DNA from: Rotaria sp. Silwood1
Lineage: Eukaryota > Rotifera > Eurotatoria > Philodinida > Philodinidae
Assembly: GCA_905250075.1 (NCBI GenBank)
Contig: CAJNOP010000363.1
Coordinates: 141,750-205,749 of the forward strand
Direction: 5' to 3'
Length of the DNA: 64,000 bases
Shown: positions 50,801 through 62,384 of the stretch, piece by piece
How the letters are laid out: every line of letters begins with the position of its first letter
How positions within the stretch are numbered: the first letter of the stretch is position 1
The notes under the pieces: generated by a model
The model's input: only the letters and a program-made list of their open reading frames with translations
Told to the model about the DNA's origin: nothing
Database searches by the model: none
Made by a program: the position numbers and the translations under genes

Positions 50801-50912
50801 TAATAGTTACATTCGTAATTGGATTAACTGGAACAATCATGCACATCTTCATAAGTGTTACTTGGATCATTTATCTGCCTTTTTATCAGCATCCACTATT
50901 GCACAAAACTAA
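47868..50912 (+). CDS. LINE ORF2: endonuclease-reverse transcriptase
   Basis: An intact 1014-codon frame that starts inside the ORF1 stop (ATGA, 47868-47871), suggesting termination-reinitiation. The N-terminal third is an APE-type endonuclease domain with LYNISSL, ILVGDLNARHPQW and ATIDLI. The centre is a reverse transcriptase: SKMILLPKD, RPISLLPCLSKVYE, SGFRQHHST, VIYVDFTKAFDQ, GVPQGSCLGP and the catalytic LYADD. The C-terminal third has the usual thumb-like region and no RNase H that I recognise. Two endonuclease residues are unusual: the expected Glu of the QET-type motif aligns with Gly in ALTGLH, and the Asp of the SDH-type motif is Gly in TGHYPV. Reverse transcriptase residues are intact. 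Confidence 0.9.
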   Translation: MMDPHATEFEPLTNLQIRKSLNYDESFFSFYLSSDYQARKAQLILYEWQTSLSLSALIQDWSTRHTSKSSHQSSFSLLLYNISSLSIHLEDLIQYICSYYPTIWALTGLHFNNHVNYRLASFFKSHYTIYFQHGSNSFGGVCLAIAHQIPHQCISQVSHIEDLIAIDIFNKSQRYTLVVLYIRPSENLPTFTLNHLYERNSNLILVGDLNARHPQWYDVTTNMNGSRLSEWINSLPNLKIYNASQPTSTRSQATIDLIIAPHQISSEISEVDQTMQVTGHYPVHWQITSFFFNNMNSYELKHIDWKLISCILDLKQTFFFNLAQHMKTTPTEFILLYEKFLVALQERCTDYHLIKKYRASLPPYLVNIIKYRRKMLNLYRLTNANDHRLSLASLNRYIQYELRAVKKAQWQEFCFNLEPQNTQRFWRHTRTLFNKQIPRIQGFVNDEHDFILTETNAMIQHAFNYYSTLFTEIETPHQNHSVNEFKASLSQKLLELPSKPFLFCIGDLIRSIRRLKTKTSSGHEKVSNKLLKSIPISHYGFILQIFSQLLIHNEYPQHWKLSKMILLPKDKSTILNINRTRPISLLPCLSKVYERCFLVYLLQWINNTGILPSEQSGFRQHHSTTTRFIQFLQDITTGLVQHTATLVIYVDFTKAFDQIWHDGLIYKLYNMNRSREIIDFIIEYLKNRKCYIELNNLTSNIFNIEKGVPQGSCLGPILFLLFHCTLVQEVPSASHQHLYADDLAPIITASPWWTRGEFVKHMQYLGQRTLNELQTYANTWKQPINCEKTEWQWIHRRVVLPSLILTINQQLIRRTSLFKYLGYFVDERLSFNTHCTNMLEKIQINSTVLKYITRSHVSSLRTRQLTFNAFILPYFQLIYATWPLLSNGTIAKIEAKNRQIYRLIHNWWDARNDEVQWLPAFQTATSRAQRFLRHFIDKAQTISPELFEFYILSKAMPMYLQMHFEETQFIDALPRGRPNSYIRNWINWNNHAHLHKCYLDHLSAFLSASTIAQN

Positions 50913-51019
50913 CTACTCTATACTTAGCTTGTTACATCTGTTTTGAAACCGAGACTAAGGGTCTAGTTTCCTCTTATCCTCTGGATAATTGATCTTCGAC
51001 ATAGCGCTAATAAAAAAAA

Positions 51020-53530
51020 AATATCTCTCAGAGTTTCTGAATTTCGTCGATGGCCAATTTCTGAGAAAGAATGTCTTTGCAAGAGTTCAAGAAATGACAT
51101 ATTGGAGAAAATCAGGTAATCTTATATTACAATAAAATCGAATGATCGAGTTTATGATCCTGATGGTTCTTAAAAGTAGATATCAATGACAATTATTGGC
51201 TAGAAAAATGTGGATGAGATTGATTGATCTATTCAGAAGAGACAGACAATAAGCTGTAACTGTGGGAAAAGATTTTCTTAATCTAGAAGATTTGCAACGA
51301 CTTGCTTGTTAAAACAAAACGCAAATTAAATTGATAATTGTCCCAAAATCAAAAAAAAAAAAAGAAACACTTCTCCGGAAGAAAATAGTGAAGAATACAA
51401 CGAATTCCTAGACAATAGAATGTATGGCTTTGTAGATGAACCGAAAACTCACACCGTATTGCATATATTTCTGTTTAAATTAAATTTTATGAGAAAAAAA
51501 TTTTTTATTTTGTATCGTCACATTATGCAAAGTTTAGTGTGTCAACAACAAAAAAAATATTTGAAACAAAGTTAAATAAGTTAGAACACAAAATTTTAAT
51601 CACGAAAGTAGATTATGAGAAAAAAGTTTTGAAGCTAATCGTCTCTCCTATTCTCAGTAATGAAAATAGAATAGGAATCAACATCATACTATTGATTGAA
51701 ACAACGACTTCTTCCATAAACAGATATTAGTAATTTTGAAAAAATGAATGAATATAGATAGGCATATGAAAAAAAAATGATTAGCTAAGATATAATCATT
51801 TTTGTAAAGTTGTGATGTTATATGTGATTATCAACGATGTTCGATGGAATATTTTGCAAAGCGATAAATTTACATTTATAAATATTTACCAAAAATCCAG
51901 AAATAAATTTTAAAAAAGTTAAATAAATTTAAAATAAAATCTAAATATGTTTGAAGTATTCTAGAATGTCTTTACAAGCCTTTTAGTATCTTTAGAATGT
52001 AACAGGAACATGGTGCTATCATTTTCTTAAAGGATATTCTTTAGTGATGATTGGATTTTCGTTATTTATGATTTATTTTTTCTGAAGTCATGCATTTCGA
52101 TGATTGTATTGTTGAGTTTTAACTTATGCTTTTCATTAAAAAAATTCTCAGAAATTTACAATCTAAAATAATTTTACAGGATAATTCCGCGCTTGTTAGG
52201 TATCGAACTGAACTCGAACCTGTGGAAGTTGGTTTGATTCCTTTTCTGATAGTTATCGTTAAATACTGTCAATGATGAATTGCTTTTTACATTAAAATAT
52301 TCAATTTTTTTTCTTTATTATGAAATTTTTTTTGTATTGATAATAAAATAATAAAAAGTACGAATAATAAATCAAGAAAAAAGAATTATTATTTGAATAA
52401 TAAGAAACAATGGTGTAGTGCAAGACTTTTTGAATTTATCATTTTCAATGAATTTTCAGAAAACAGTTCAATAGGATGAAGTATGGTAGCTGCTTTTTAC
52501 AACTAATCTACTAAATCAAAACGATTCAAAGATTGTAGATGTGGTTAAACAGAATATCAACATCTATACTCACATTCTTCTTGATATTATTAAAAGTACT
52601 GGTTATAAATGCAAGTTTTAATCCAGATTTGTGCAACTCTTTCTTAAACTCTAACGACATGGTTTAGAAAAAGTTTTCGTTAAAACTTCAATGGCTAAAA
52701 TATGTTTAATGGATACATGTAATCGACTTATTTACTAGTTAAATCAATGATTGAAATCATAATAAAACATACGATATGAAATATAAATCAATAAGCCAAA
52801 CAGAAATTAGAGCACAAAATAAATGACAATCTATTCTGATTGGTTTAGAAAATTTAGATATGATTGTTATAGTAGAGACCAATTCTAGTAAAAAGAAAAA
52901 AAGTAGATAAATTAATTTTTGTTGCTATGTTTCCATTTTATGAATTGATATTTTTAGTCTTTATTGAGGATGCGGGCATGGATGACAGAGGGAGAGAGAG
53001 TATATGGTTCATCAACATATCCAAACAACATCTGCATCCACACCGTATTTTGAATGTGTTCAAGTAAATCAGCATATAATTTTTCTAGATTCGATTCATT
53101 TATGAATGCTTGTTCAAATTAACGTCAATGTTCAATATTCGTTAACTAAAATAAATAAAATAGATTTTGCTTTTTTGTTGATATAATTGATATTTGCAGA
53201 GACTATTTTCGATCAGCAATAAGAAATAAACGATTGCCTGATTCTTCGAAACGAACACTGAAACGTGATAACATCAATAAAAACCTAAAAAAATAAAATA
53301 TATACTATATTATCAATGAAAATTCATTTTGACATTTCATGACGAAATTTATATGATTTTGTATTGATCGTCATTCCTTCGGATTGAAATAAAGAGTTTT
53401 TGTTTTTCATTAATGTTTTACTATTTATCTTTTCCAAATAAATTTTAATTGTATGTGTAACTCTTGATAATTTTTAAAAAGAAAACTAGGAAGAATATTT
53501 AACCATAGGCAGAATTTTACTCATAAGATG
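51020..53530. other. Intergenic region
   Basis: AT-rich, with no recognisable frames. A GA-rich tract lies near 52985-53000. The stretch 52967-53045 has a weak inverted ggatgc/gcatcc pair resembling the hairpins described nearby. Confidence 0.5.
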
Positions 53531-53579
53531 GTGTGGGTGTGGATATCATTATAGGTCTTGTCTTCATCCACACCCACAC
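53531..53579. repeat. Inverted TGTGGG/CCCACA hairpin at the 3' edge of the huntingtin remnant
   Basis: GTGTGGGTGTGGAT at 53531-53544 and its exact complement ATCCACACCCACAC at 53566-53579 are separated by 21 nt. The arms read as telomere-type repeats meeting head to head. The huntingtin-like frame runs into the right arm and stops there (ITTCGCG then TGA). Confidence 0.75.
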
Positions 53580-56500
53580 GTTGTGATAGACATGCACTTA
53601 ACATAAGACAAGTTAACTCCCATATAACCATACATAGTGATTTTTCTTTGTGCGGTATTTGTCATTGATAATAAAGTCCATTCATTAACTTTAGCTGAAT
53701 AACGGGCATTAATTAAAGCACGAAAAAAAACTAATATGTTCAAGTAATAATGATAAAGGACGTAATAAAAGTAATGCTTCATATGCTAATGTTGATGATT
53801 GTTTTGTATGTGCATATAATTCTTCAACAAGTTCAATGAGAATATTATCTGATGATGATATTATTGATGAACTATCAATTATTGTTTGTTCTTTATTAAC
53901 ATGTTCATTATTTAATGAATTTGTATTTTTATTTGGTTGTTGTAATAATGTATAAATACGTGAAAGTATTAACACCATATATCATTTTTGGGATATTGAC
54001 CAACTATTAAAAGTTTTTCAAGACTAATTGATATACCTTTTTGTGTTAAATTATCATCTTTAATTAATGATAATCAAATATCATATGAATTTAAATCAAC
54101 TTCACGAATAAACATGATGCATATGCATGAGTTTTAGTTATTAATTTATAATTACGTTCAATTAAATGTATATATAATTCATTATATTCTTTTGTTCTTT
54201 GTTCAAGTAATATACTAGATTTACATAAATTATAACTTATTAAGGATATTATTACACCATCTTCATCAAACCATGTACAAAAATATTCATCATATAAATT
54301 TGATAAATGTTGTGATGATGGAAATAAATCAGATAGATATATAAATGAACCTATTAATTCATATTATATATATTTCAATTAGAATTTGTAATGATAATGT
54401 TAAATCAAAACCATGATGAAAAAATAATCGATCAAATAAACTCTAAATTATATATTTTTAAAGATGGATGCCAGCAAAGAAAATGTTCATACTCTAATTT
54501 TTTGATTGATAGAATTTATTTGAAATTATTGATATAAACTTTTATCTCTATGAAATAAGATAGTTTGCATGTATTATATATCAAATCAAAGTCAGAGAAA
54601 CACTAGATTTTCTCTTTGATACAATATAAATCATGTCAATAAATATATGATATGTATATACATATTTAATTTTTCTTGTTAAATAATAAAGATGATCAAG
54701 ATCATTAAATAATAAAAGTAATAATTGAATACAAGATCTTTTATCTGGTTCAATTAAATTAATATATGATTATAATATATTTGATATAGTTAAACCATGT
54801 CGTTGATAAATATATTCAAATATTGATAATAGTATTTTCGGTAACGTACAACATGATATTATTTGATCTATTTCATAACTAAGAAATGATGCTTTTTTTT
54901 TTAAATATATTTATATAAATTATTTCTGATATAAATATTATAAAACGTAATCAATCTTGTATATCACCTGTTGAAAATTGACATGTTAATTCAACATAAT
55001 TTTGTATTGTATCAAAATATATTGATAGAGAATCTATGAATGCAATTGAATATGATTGATTATTAGAAGCATGATAAAAGACTTTTTTTCATAAATTGTA
55101 TTATGTGTTATTTCAATGTCATTTTAATTTGTTTCATTTGATATAACTATACAAAATCCTAGGAAAACAAACAAAGAACAGATTTATATTGTTTCTTATT
55201 TTCTCAAATCAATTTTCATTTACTATAAGAATCATCCTAAAAATTTAATGCTGTGGAAAAAATTCAATACGTTTTCGGAGTTCACGAGTTCAAACTTATA
55301 GAGAGTTTATCGAAATTCTCGAATGCAATTTATTTTGAAATATAATATTAGAAAGACGTCGTTTTCTTTAATTGTAATAGTACAAATAGCACGACTGAGA
55401 ACTTGATCAATAAGATTCGAGAGGAATTATTCGATTATTGTACTAATGTAGCTTAAATGCTTTCCTTTACGATTTGTATTACCTGAAATTCTGCATATTT
55501 TCTATTTTAAAATATTTTTCGAAATTTTGAATTATTCAAAAGTCTCATCTATTTCCAGCACATAAACAATGTCAAAGTAAAAACAAAAATTTCTTTTAAT
55601 TGGATTAAAATTTTTATTATACATATATATTTATTTATTTCGATAAATTAAACTAAAATATACCGGTGACATGATAAATGGTAATCATTTTTTATAAGTT
55701 ATATTTTTAAGCATTTGTGCATAAATTTTTCTTGTTATATCCATAGGACAATTAAGATTATTAAAATCTTCTTTAATAATATCGATTGATATTGTTATTG
55801 ATAATATTTGTAAAATTTATGGTAAATATTTAGGTAATAGTTGTTTATATAATGGTAATGGAAGAAATTGTTCAATTAATAAAACTAATATAAGACCACT
55901 TTCATATAAATGTATTCCTTCACAAACGAATAAATGACTTGCAACTGTTGTATGATGTATAAGATCAAATAAAAAATAATAATAATAATTGATAATGTGT
56001 TGTTATTGATATAAAATGTTCAACATATAATTCATGATGATATATTAAATCACAATAAGATTGTAATTGACTACTTATCGATAAATGTGTTATTAATGAT
56101 GATGGTGTTAATATTGGTGACCACCATGCTTCTTGTATATAATCAAGTATATTCAGAATATGTGCCCATTGTAATAATAATAAGATATAAAATGATGATC
56201 ATTATAATTTAAAACATTCATTTAAAATAGTTAAATATGAAAATGTATTAAGATGATGTACAGTTTCATCATGAATTCATAATTGATGAAAATCATTTAC
56301 AATTGTTCGAAATTGTTTAACTAAAATAAAATTATAGATCTTATATAAGTATAGGAATTTTAACGTCAAATGTTTTTCGCTAGGTCATTAGTAATTAATG
56401 AATTGCAGGAAAGTTTTATCTTCAAATTAATGGGTGATATGTACATAAAGATAATCGGATGCAAGAGAAACTAATGTCATATTGATTTGACCACGTAATT

Positions 56501-59500
56501 GTCGAGTATTAGTTAAAATTCATAATATTATGTCATGTAAAACACGAAGAAGAGCTCTGAAAACAAAAACGAGAATAATAGTTTTTAAATTATAAATAAA
56601 ATCATTTCGAATACTTACGCACTAAAAGTTTCATCTCGTGTTCCATTAACTGATAATAAAACATCATTCTATCGTGTTAATATAGCATCTTCAGTTAAAT
56701 TTTGTACAAGATATCGAAGTATTATATTTATATTGATTAACTATCGATTTGTAGATTGACAATTGACATTCTAAAAAATTTTATAAATAAAAACAACGGA
56801 TATTTCTATTTACTAATGCTCGAAAAGCAATAACAAATGGATCAATTGATCGTAATGCAGCTGATGAGACAACATCAAATAGTGTTAATTGTGTGGAATA
56901 AATATCCAAAAGTGATTGATCCTATTTGAACAAAAAAATAACTTCAGATTGTAAATGAGCAAGAAGTAAATCGACAATTTGTCGTGAAAGACGTTCCCAT
57001 TTATCATCTTCAATTTGAACACTATTAACAATAACTGTGAACAATCGTAAAGCCTATAACAATATAAATTCTATTATTATTTTTTCAGTACATACACATG
57101 ACATGAAAAGATACTTTTATTTATAATAATTAAGACGCCTAGTTTTCCTTCAAACTTAAATACATAACTGAAGATTTCTGTCTCTAAATCTTGTTGAGTT
57201 CTGGACATCAACAAGATGATTATTTTCAGATCATCGATTTGTTAAAGTGTGAGTGTGGGTTCAATCGAGGAGAAAAATTACATCTAAACACTCACACTCT
57301 TATTTAATAAAACTTTTTAGGAATTTTAATTATTCGCATAACTCGAACAAGAAAAAAATCATATAAAACTGGTTCTAATGCTGCCAAAGTTAAATAAAGA
57401 ATTTTAACGATAATTTCTTTTTCTCGAAAATGTTTTTTTTTGCTTCCTACCATGTGTTTCAGGTTCATGTCCACTTGCGAATAATGAATCATAATGTTTT
57501 ATTAAATCTTGTATTTTAATAACTTGTTTTGAATGAAGTGTATCATGTGATAACATAACAAGAAATTCAGCAATACAATAAATAAAATGCCATTCAAAAA
57601 TAAACGAAACGATTAGAAATGCAACGAATTTCATCAGCTTCTAATTAACTATAATTAACACGAATTAAAAGTAATTGAACAAGTAAATCGAGTACAGCAG
57701 CTTGAAAATCACTTTCATTTCTATTAATATATTTTCTAAGACTAATTTTTTAGTTCAATTAAAACTAAAATAGAAAACAAAAAACAAAAAACAGACAGAA
57801 TAAATCAAATTCGTTTTTTTTGTTTATTTTACTCTCGTATTGCACTATTTTCTATGGATTGATCACTATTTATGCTTGATGCATAACGTGAACCAAATAA
57901 AATAAATTATCGATTGTCGAATACTTATTGTATGAATATAAGTTAAAGAATTATTTAATGATACTTGTGAAGAAACATTTGAAGATTTAATAAAAACTAA
58001 ATTAAAAGAATATTTTTAAATGAATGTTGTGTTAACAGAAAAAATGATTTTCAAATTTCGAATTGATAGTGTGTCTTGCAGATCCCTCACGTAAACTAGA
58101 TGGTTTAATATTCGAATTTCGAGATAGAACCGAATCAAAAGATCTGACACTTTCACAACAAAACTACTCTCGTCAAGATCATCGATATTCGTAAAATCAG
58201 TTTTTCTGTTATCTATATTGAAATTTTCCTTACCTAGGAAAGACCCTTTCAGAAACCTTAATTATAAGATTTCCATCTAAAGTTTTATCCATAGACAAGT
58301 TTCAGACACAATACAACATCCTAAAGGTTTTAGCTTAAACAATAAATAAAGAAGATTAATAATTGAAATTTTCTTTACAATAAATATTTACTATTTAAAA
58401 GAAGTTACCTTTTGCGTACATTGAATGTTGATTTAAAATAATTAAGTGTTTCTCTTCCAAATTTTTTTGATAAATCTTGTGTAGAAATAAGACTTAAAAC
58501 TGATTTCATAGACAATAATGATCATTTCTGATGAGTTTAATAAACTTTTATGTATTTGATAAGATGAACGTATTGATTCGGATAATTTCCAAAAGTACCT
58601 AATTGTGTATGATTAACTTTTTTAACTTTGTCTGTATTTGATGTTGTTGATGAATCTTTTTCATTCTATTTAAAAAGAAAAAACAAATGAATTCCTTTAG
58701 ATAAGACATGATCAAATACATTTTTCAAATCTAAAACTTTGGAACTCTTTTCTTCTGTGAAAACTGAAATATCAACTATATTCTGTCCAAAAGAATGATG
58801 ATAAAATAGTTCAATTTTTCGAATTACTTGAATCATTTATGCTACTTTCAAAACATTTTTTCATTTGTTGAGATTTGATAAATCTTCAAATAAAAAGAAA
58901 GAATTCAAAAAAAACATAATAAATATCTTTTTTTTTCTTTATTTGAAAAGATTAAACTATTAAGATCATGTAATATAAAGGGATGTTTAAAAAAATTTAT
59001 AAATAAACGAAGTTCATCACATTGATTATGAAAAAATTGGTCGAATTGTTGTTGGTCTTAAAACATTTGAAAGAACATAAATATCTTCCAAACATCCAAC
59101 CTATATAAAAGACAAAATAACAAACAATTTGTATTCGAGTTGATGCTTGAGCTTGTAATGAATGATGAATTTTATATAACCATTGACATGGTAAAAATGA
59201 ATTGTGATCAACAAACCTTAAAATCAAAAAGTAGCTAATAACTAACTTAATGCAATAAAATCGACTTATTCATTCAAATTCGAAAAAAAGCTACCTAGTT
59301 AATATCTCTACAAAATGCATACTTAGCAAAAGTCGAAGCAGTTGCCTGACGAACACATATATCAGGGTACTGTTGTTTTAATTGTTGGTGTTCAAGATAA
59401 GTTAATATTCGAAAAACAATATCATCTATAAATTGAGCTAGACTAACCTATTTTATATACATAAAAAAAAAATTATTATAATCATAAATTTCTTTTATCT

Positions 59501-60960
59501 ACTTTAGCAAGAATACAGGAACTTCTAGTATGTTGAATAGAATCTTCTAATAATTTAATTCCTATGATTGTAAATGCATGGCTATTAATTAATAAAAAAG
59601 GTAATAATGTTCGTAAAGCATTTAGTGAAACATGTATAACACGTGCATTATTATCATTAAGACATATAACCTTGAACTGTCTTGTGAATCAGTTGATACA
59701 AGTGAACATTGTTTAATAAAAGATGAGTTGTTGTTTGAATTAATGTAGCAAGTAAACTTGCACATGCACCACGTAAATGTAGATCACCATGTTCACATAA
59801 AGATAAAAGATATGTAATATCTTAAAGAAAGGAAAAAAAAAGATACCTTGATGTTCCATAAATTTTAATGTATTTCAAGTCATATAGAGATGAGAATTTC
59901 ATTTTTCTCATTAGGAAATTTCATATCAGTTACAAAATTTTTATTTAATCAGAAATCTTCAAAGACTAATGAAAAACTTCTTAGAGGATACAATTGATTT
60001 CATATCTCGAACTTCGGCTTAGAACTATTTTTTGAAGTAATTGTGTGATTGTATAATTTCAATCTCTGATGTATAAATGCAGGCTTTGAGCTTCAATAAA
60101 GTGTTCTACTTGATATCGTTTCGAGTCTGATAATGTTCTAGTCTTTTGTTGATTTCAAAAAAATTAAAAATAGGACTAGAGCTGCTGAATCAATATTCAG
60201 AAATCTCCGTTCTTGAATTTTCAGATTCCAATATATATATATATATGTTTCAACAATCTAATAGTGAAATTGTCATATCTATCAGATAACTTTCACTAAA
60301 ACTTTGAGACCTTAACCAATTGAAGCCACGTCAACTAAACTCTGTCACAATCCCCTTCGCCTAAGCCCTTCTACTGTTACAACATTAGAAATAATTTTGG
60401 ATTATAAAAAAAAGTCAAACAAGAATTAAACATACTTTTAGTAAGATAAACAAATGGATCAAATTGTTTATAAATACGATAGACATATTGGTATAGCACA
60501 TTTAACATTAATACATGATTCATCATCACTTTTTATCGTACCATCCATATTAAGTATATATCTAATCGGAAAAAAAATATAATTGATTAACAAGTTTAGC
60601 AGCTGATATTCATTTTTCATTATTAATCATTGATGTTGAATCGAATTCATCATTCATTTCAATAAATCAATGTTGATATGTTGAATAAGTTATTGTTTTA
60701 GAAGAAAAAAAACAAATGAAAAAAAAAATTCTTGTTTTTTTTCTCAATATTTACCTATTTTTAAGACTTCACTAACACGCATTTCTTCTATAGATCCAAT
60801 TTGGGTTGAAATTAATAATTGATCAAAATCAAATAAATTTGAATATTTAAGTATAATTTCATGTGTTTCCAATGAACTTGATACAACATTATGATCATTA
60901 TGTTGTAAACAAATATAACATACCATATCAACACATTAAAAAAAGATTTACATTGAAACT
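53564..60960 (-). pseudogene. HTT: Huntingtin homologue, broken
   Basis: Huntingtin is a very large HEAT-repeat scaffold for vesicle transport and signalling. Segments on the minus strand follow its order. 60926-60744 has QHNDHNVV; 59690-59520 has NDNNARVIHVSLNALRTLLP; 57590-57440 has LHSKQVIKIQDLIKHYDSLFASG-type sequence, joined by a normal intron to ALEPVLYDFFLVR (57400-57350). 56190-56095 has QWAHILNILDYIQEAWWSP; 55930-55840 has CEGIHLYESGLILVLL; 54340-54170 has GSFIYLSDLFPSS; 53978-53564 has LVEELYAHTK...NEWTLLSMTNTAQR. Many short exons and plausible introns survive. In-frame TGA codons occur at 60667, 60610, 56277 and 54074, and a frameshift near 55975. The N-terminal exons and extreme C-terminus are missing. 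I therefore call a pseudogene, although some breaks could be sequence errors. Confidence 0.85.
57246..57298. repeat. Inverted GTGTGAGTGTGGG hairpin within the huntingtin remnant
   Basis: AGTGTGAGTGT at 57246-57256 is exactly complementary to ACACTCACACT at 57288-57298, with a 31-nt spacer beginning GGGTTC. It lies in intron-like sequence, between the piece ending with the DLFVLR-equivalent and the next downstream segment. Confidence 0.6.
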
Positions 60961-61099
60961 AAAATCTTTCATTATTTGTTGAATACTGATTGAAAGAGGT
61001 TATTCATTTGTATCAATATTTTTTACTTCTATTTACTGATTGTTGATTATTGCTTGATTATGATTGAAGTTCTTAGATATTTAAACCAAATAATTGAGG

Positions 61100-61142
61100 A
61101 TCGGGATGTGTAGGGATAAGCAATACAAACACTCACACCCAC
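61100..61142. repeat. G-rich/CCCACA motif pair at the 5' edge of the huntingtin remnant
   Basis: GGATCGGGATGTGTAGGG is followed after about 12 nt by ACACTCACACCCACTT. The right half is a clear CCCACA-type sequence; the left half is a degraded counterpart. It lies just beyond the last huntingtin-like segment. Confidence 0.45.
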
Positions 61143-62332
61143 TTCTCAAAATGCCTGAGTCTTCTTAAAGCACATTAGCCATACTTTCTTCGGATGCATC
61201 TAACGAAGTTTGAGTGATAAATAGAGTTTTTCATACATCGAACGATAAAATAAAAAATATAAAATTTTTCATTTATTTATTTTGAAGCTTTCAACACTAC
61301 TTCTATAATTATCAATTTCAAAAAAAAATTTTACGATAGAAAATATTTATATAGAGATTAGAATAAAGTTCAAAGTCTAATGAATCATCATTACTCAAAT
61401 TTACGCTTATACAAGCATCAGTGTATTTTTTATCATTGCAACAACACGAAACGCAAAGGTAAGGTAAAAAAGGAAGAAGTAGAATATATGAAAAACGAAA
61501 CGTATTTTATGACGAACACATGGTCGAAAAAGTCGTTTACATGAAGAAAAAGTCATGCTTCATTGATTCATGTAAATATACGTTTGTGGGAAAAAACCAA
61601 GTAATTTTGTCAATGATAAATACAGAATAAAATCGATTGCAAGCACACAAAACAAAATTTGCTATACTCCAACATTACATAGCACGTAAGTGTATTTAGT
61701 TTCTAACATTATTATTATTAGACTAGTAAGAAAATTAGAGTGAAAAGTAAAGAGTAGCTACACACAAAAAAAATGACGGTACATAAACATGTGTTATTTT
61801 TATGTTTATAAAGTAGTTTTAAGAGAACTTCGCTTGATAGTACTCAGAACATGCAATCGATTGTCTTGGTTGCAGAATCTTGTATGTATAAAACAATCTT
61901 ATTGTAAAACATGTTAAACAGAGTAACTGTTTCTATGCATAAATTTCAACGCGAGTACCAGTAATGAAAGGCACAATTTTTACTTTTAGAAATACTCTTT
62001 TTCTGGTCTACCGACTAATCGGGATTGATTAGATAGAGAAACGGGTTAGACATGTCGAAGCTTGAGGACATTCTGGACTAGTTCAGACGTAGCTGCAGGA
62101 GTTTTCATGTCAGGATAACTAGTTAAGACAGGTATTTTCGATATTTCGGACTAGTCATGTCGTCCGTCCTCAGCGACTATTTGTTTCCTTAGCCATTCTT
62201 CTTTATTTATGGTTCGATGTATTTTGTCAGTAACACTCTTGAAACAAAAATGAACCAGATAGTAGAGGTTCTTGAAGTCTGTAGCCACAAGTCAGAAAAG
62301 GAATGATGTTAACCAACAAAAAATTTAACAAT
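61143..62332. other. Intergenic region
   Basis: No gene recognised. The right end, from about 62000, becomes less AT-rich and forms the upstream region of the ADP-ribosyltransferase gene. Confidence 0.5.
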
Positions 62333-62340
62333 TATAAATA
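62333..62340 (+). promoter_or_regulatory. TATA box of the ADP-ribosyltransferase-TPR gene
   Basis: TATAAATA lies 52 bp before the ATG. An initiator-like TCATTC sits at 62368-62373, slightly further than the usual 30 bp from the TATA box. The implied 5' UTR is very short (about 15-25 nt). Confidence 0.45.
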
Positions 62341-62384
62341 TAGGGGACTTCGTTTCACTGATTATATTCATTCGTTCAATTACA

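Larger units (their letters stand above)
46066..51019 (+). mobile_element. Near full-length non-LTR (LINE, Jockey-like) retrotransposon
   Basis: A two-ORF non-LTR retrotransposon: an ORF1 with zinc knuckles, an ORF2 with endonuclease and reverse transcriptase, a roughly 100-nt 3' UTR with small hairpins, and a terminal A-run after GCTAATAA (51010-51019). The 5' end is not determined; it probably lies somewhat left of 46066. No target-site duplication was found. The element is plus-oriented in intergenic DNA next to the TIR elements. Only ORF1 carries an obvious lesion. Confidence 0.9.

Noticed and set aside
52195-52250. GGTTCGAGTTC on the minus strand, resembling a Pol III B box
   Set aside because: No matching A box, cloverleaf or SINE-like tail could be built around it, so no tRNA or SINE is called.
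54290-54361. Apparent stop plus frameshift between EIYII and ELIGSF in the huntingtin remnant
   Set aside because: An AATAG acceptor-like site lies exactly there, so a degraded intron border cannot be told from a frameshift; not counted as a lesion.
57404-57492. Apparent frame change between LFASG and ALEPVLYDFF
   Set aside because: A normal GTAGGA...GGCAG intron restores the expected joined sequence, so this is not a frameshift.
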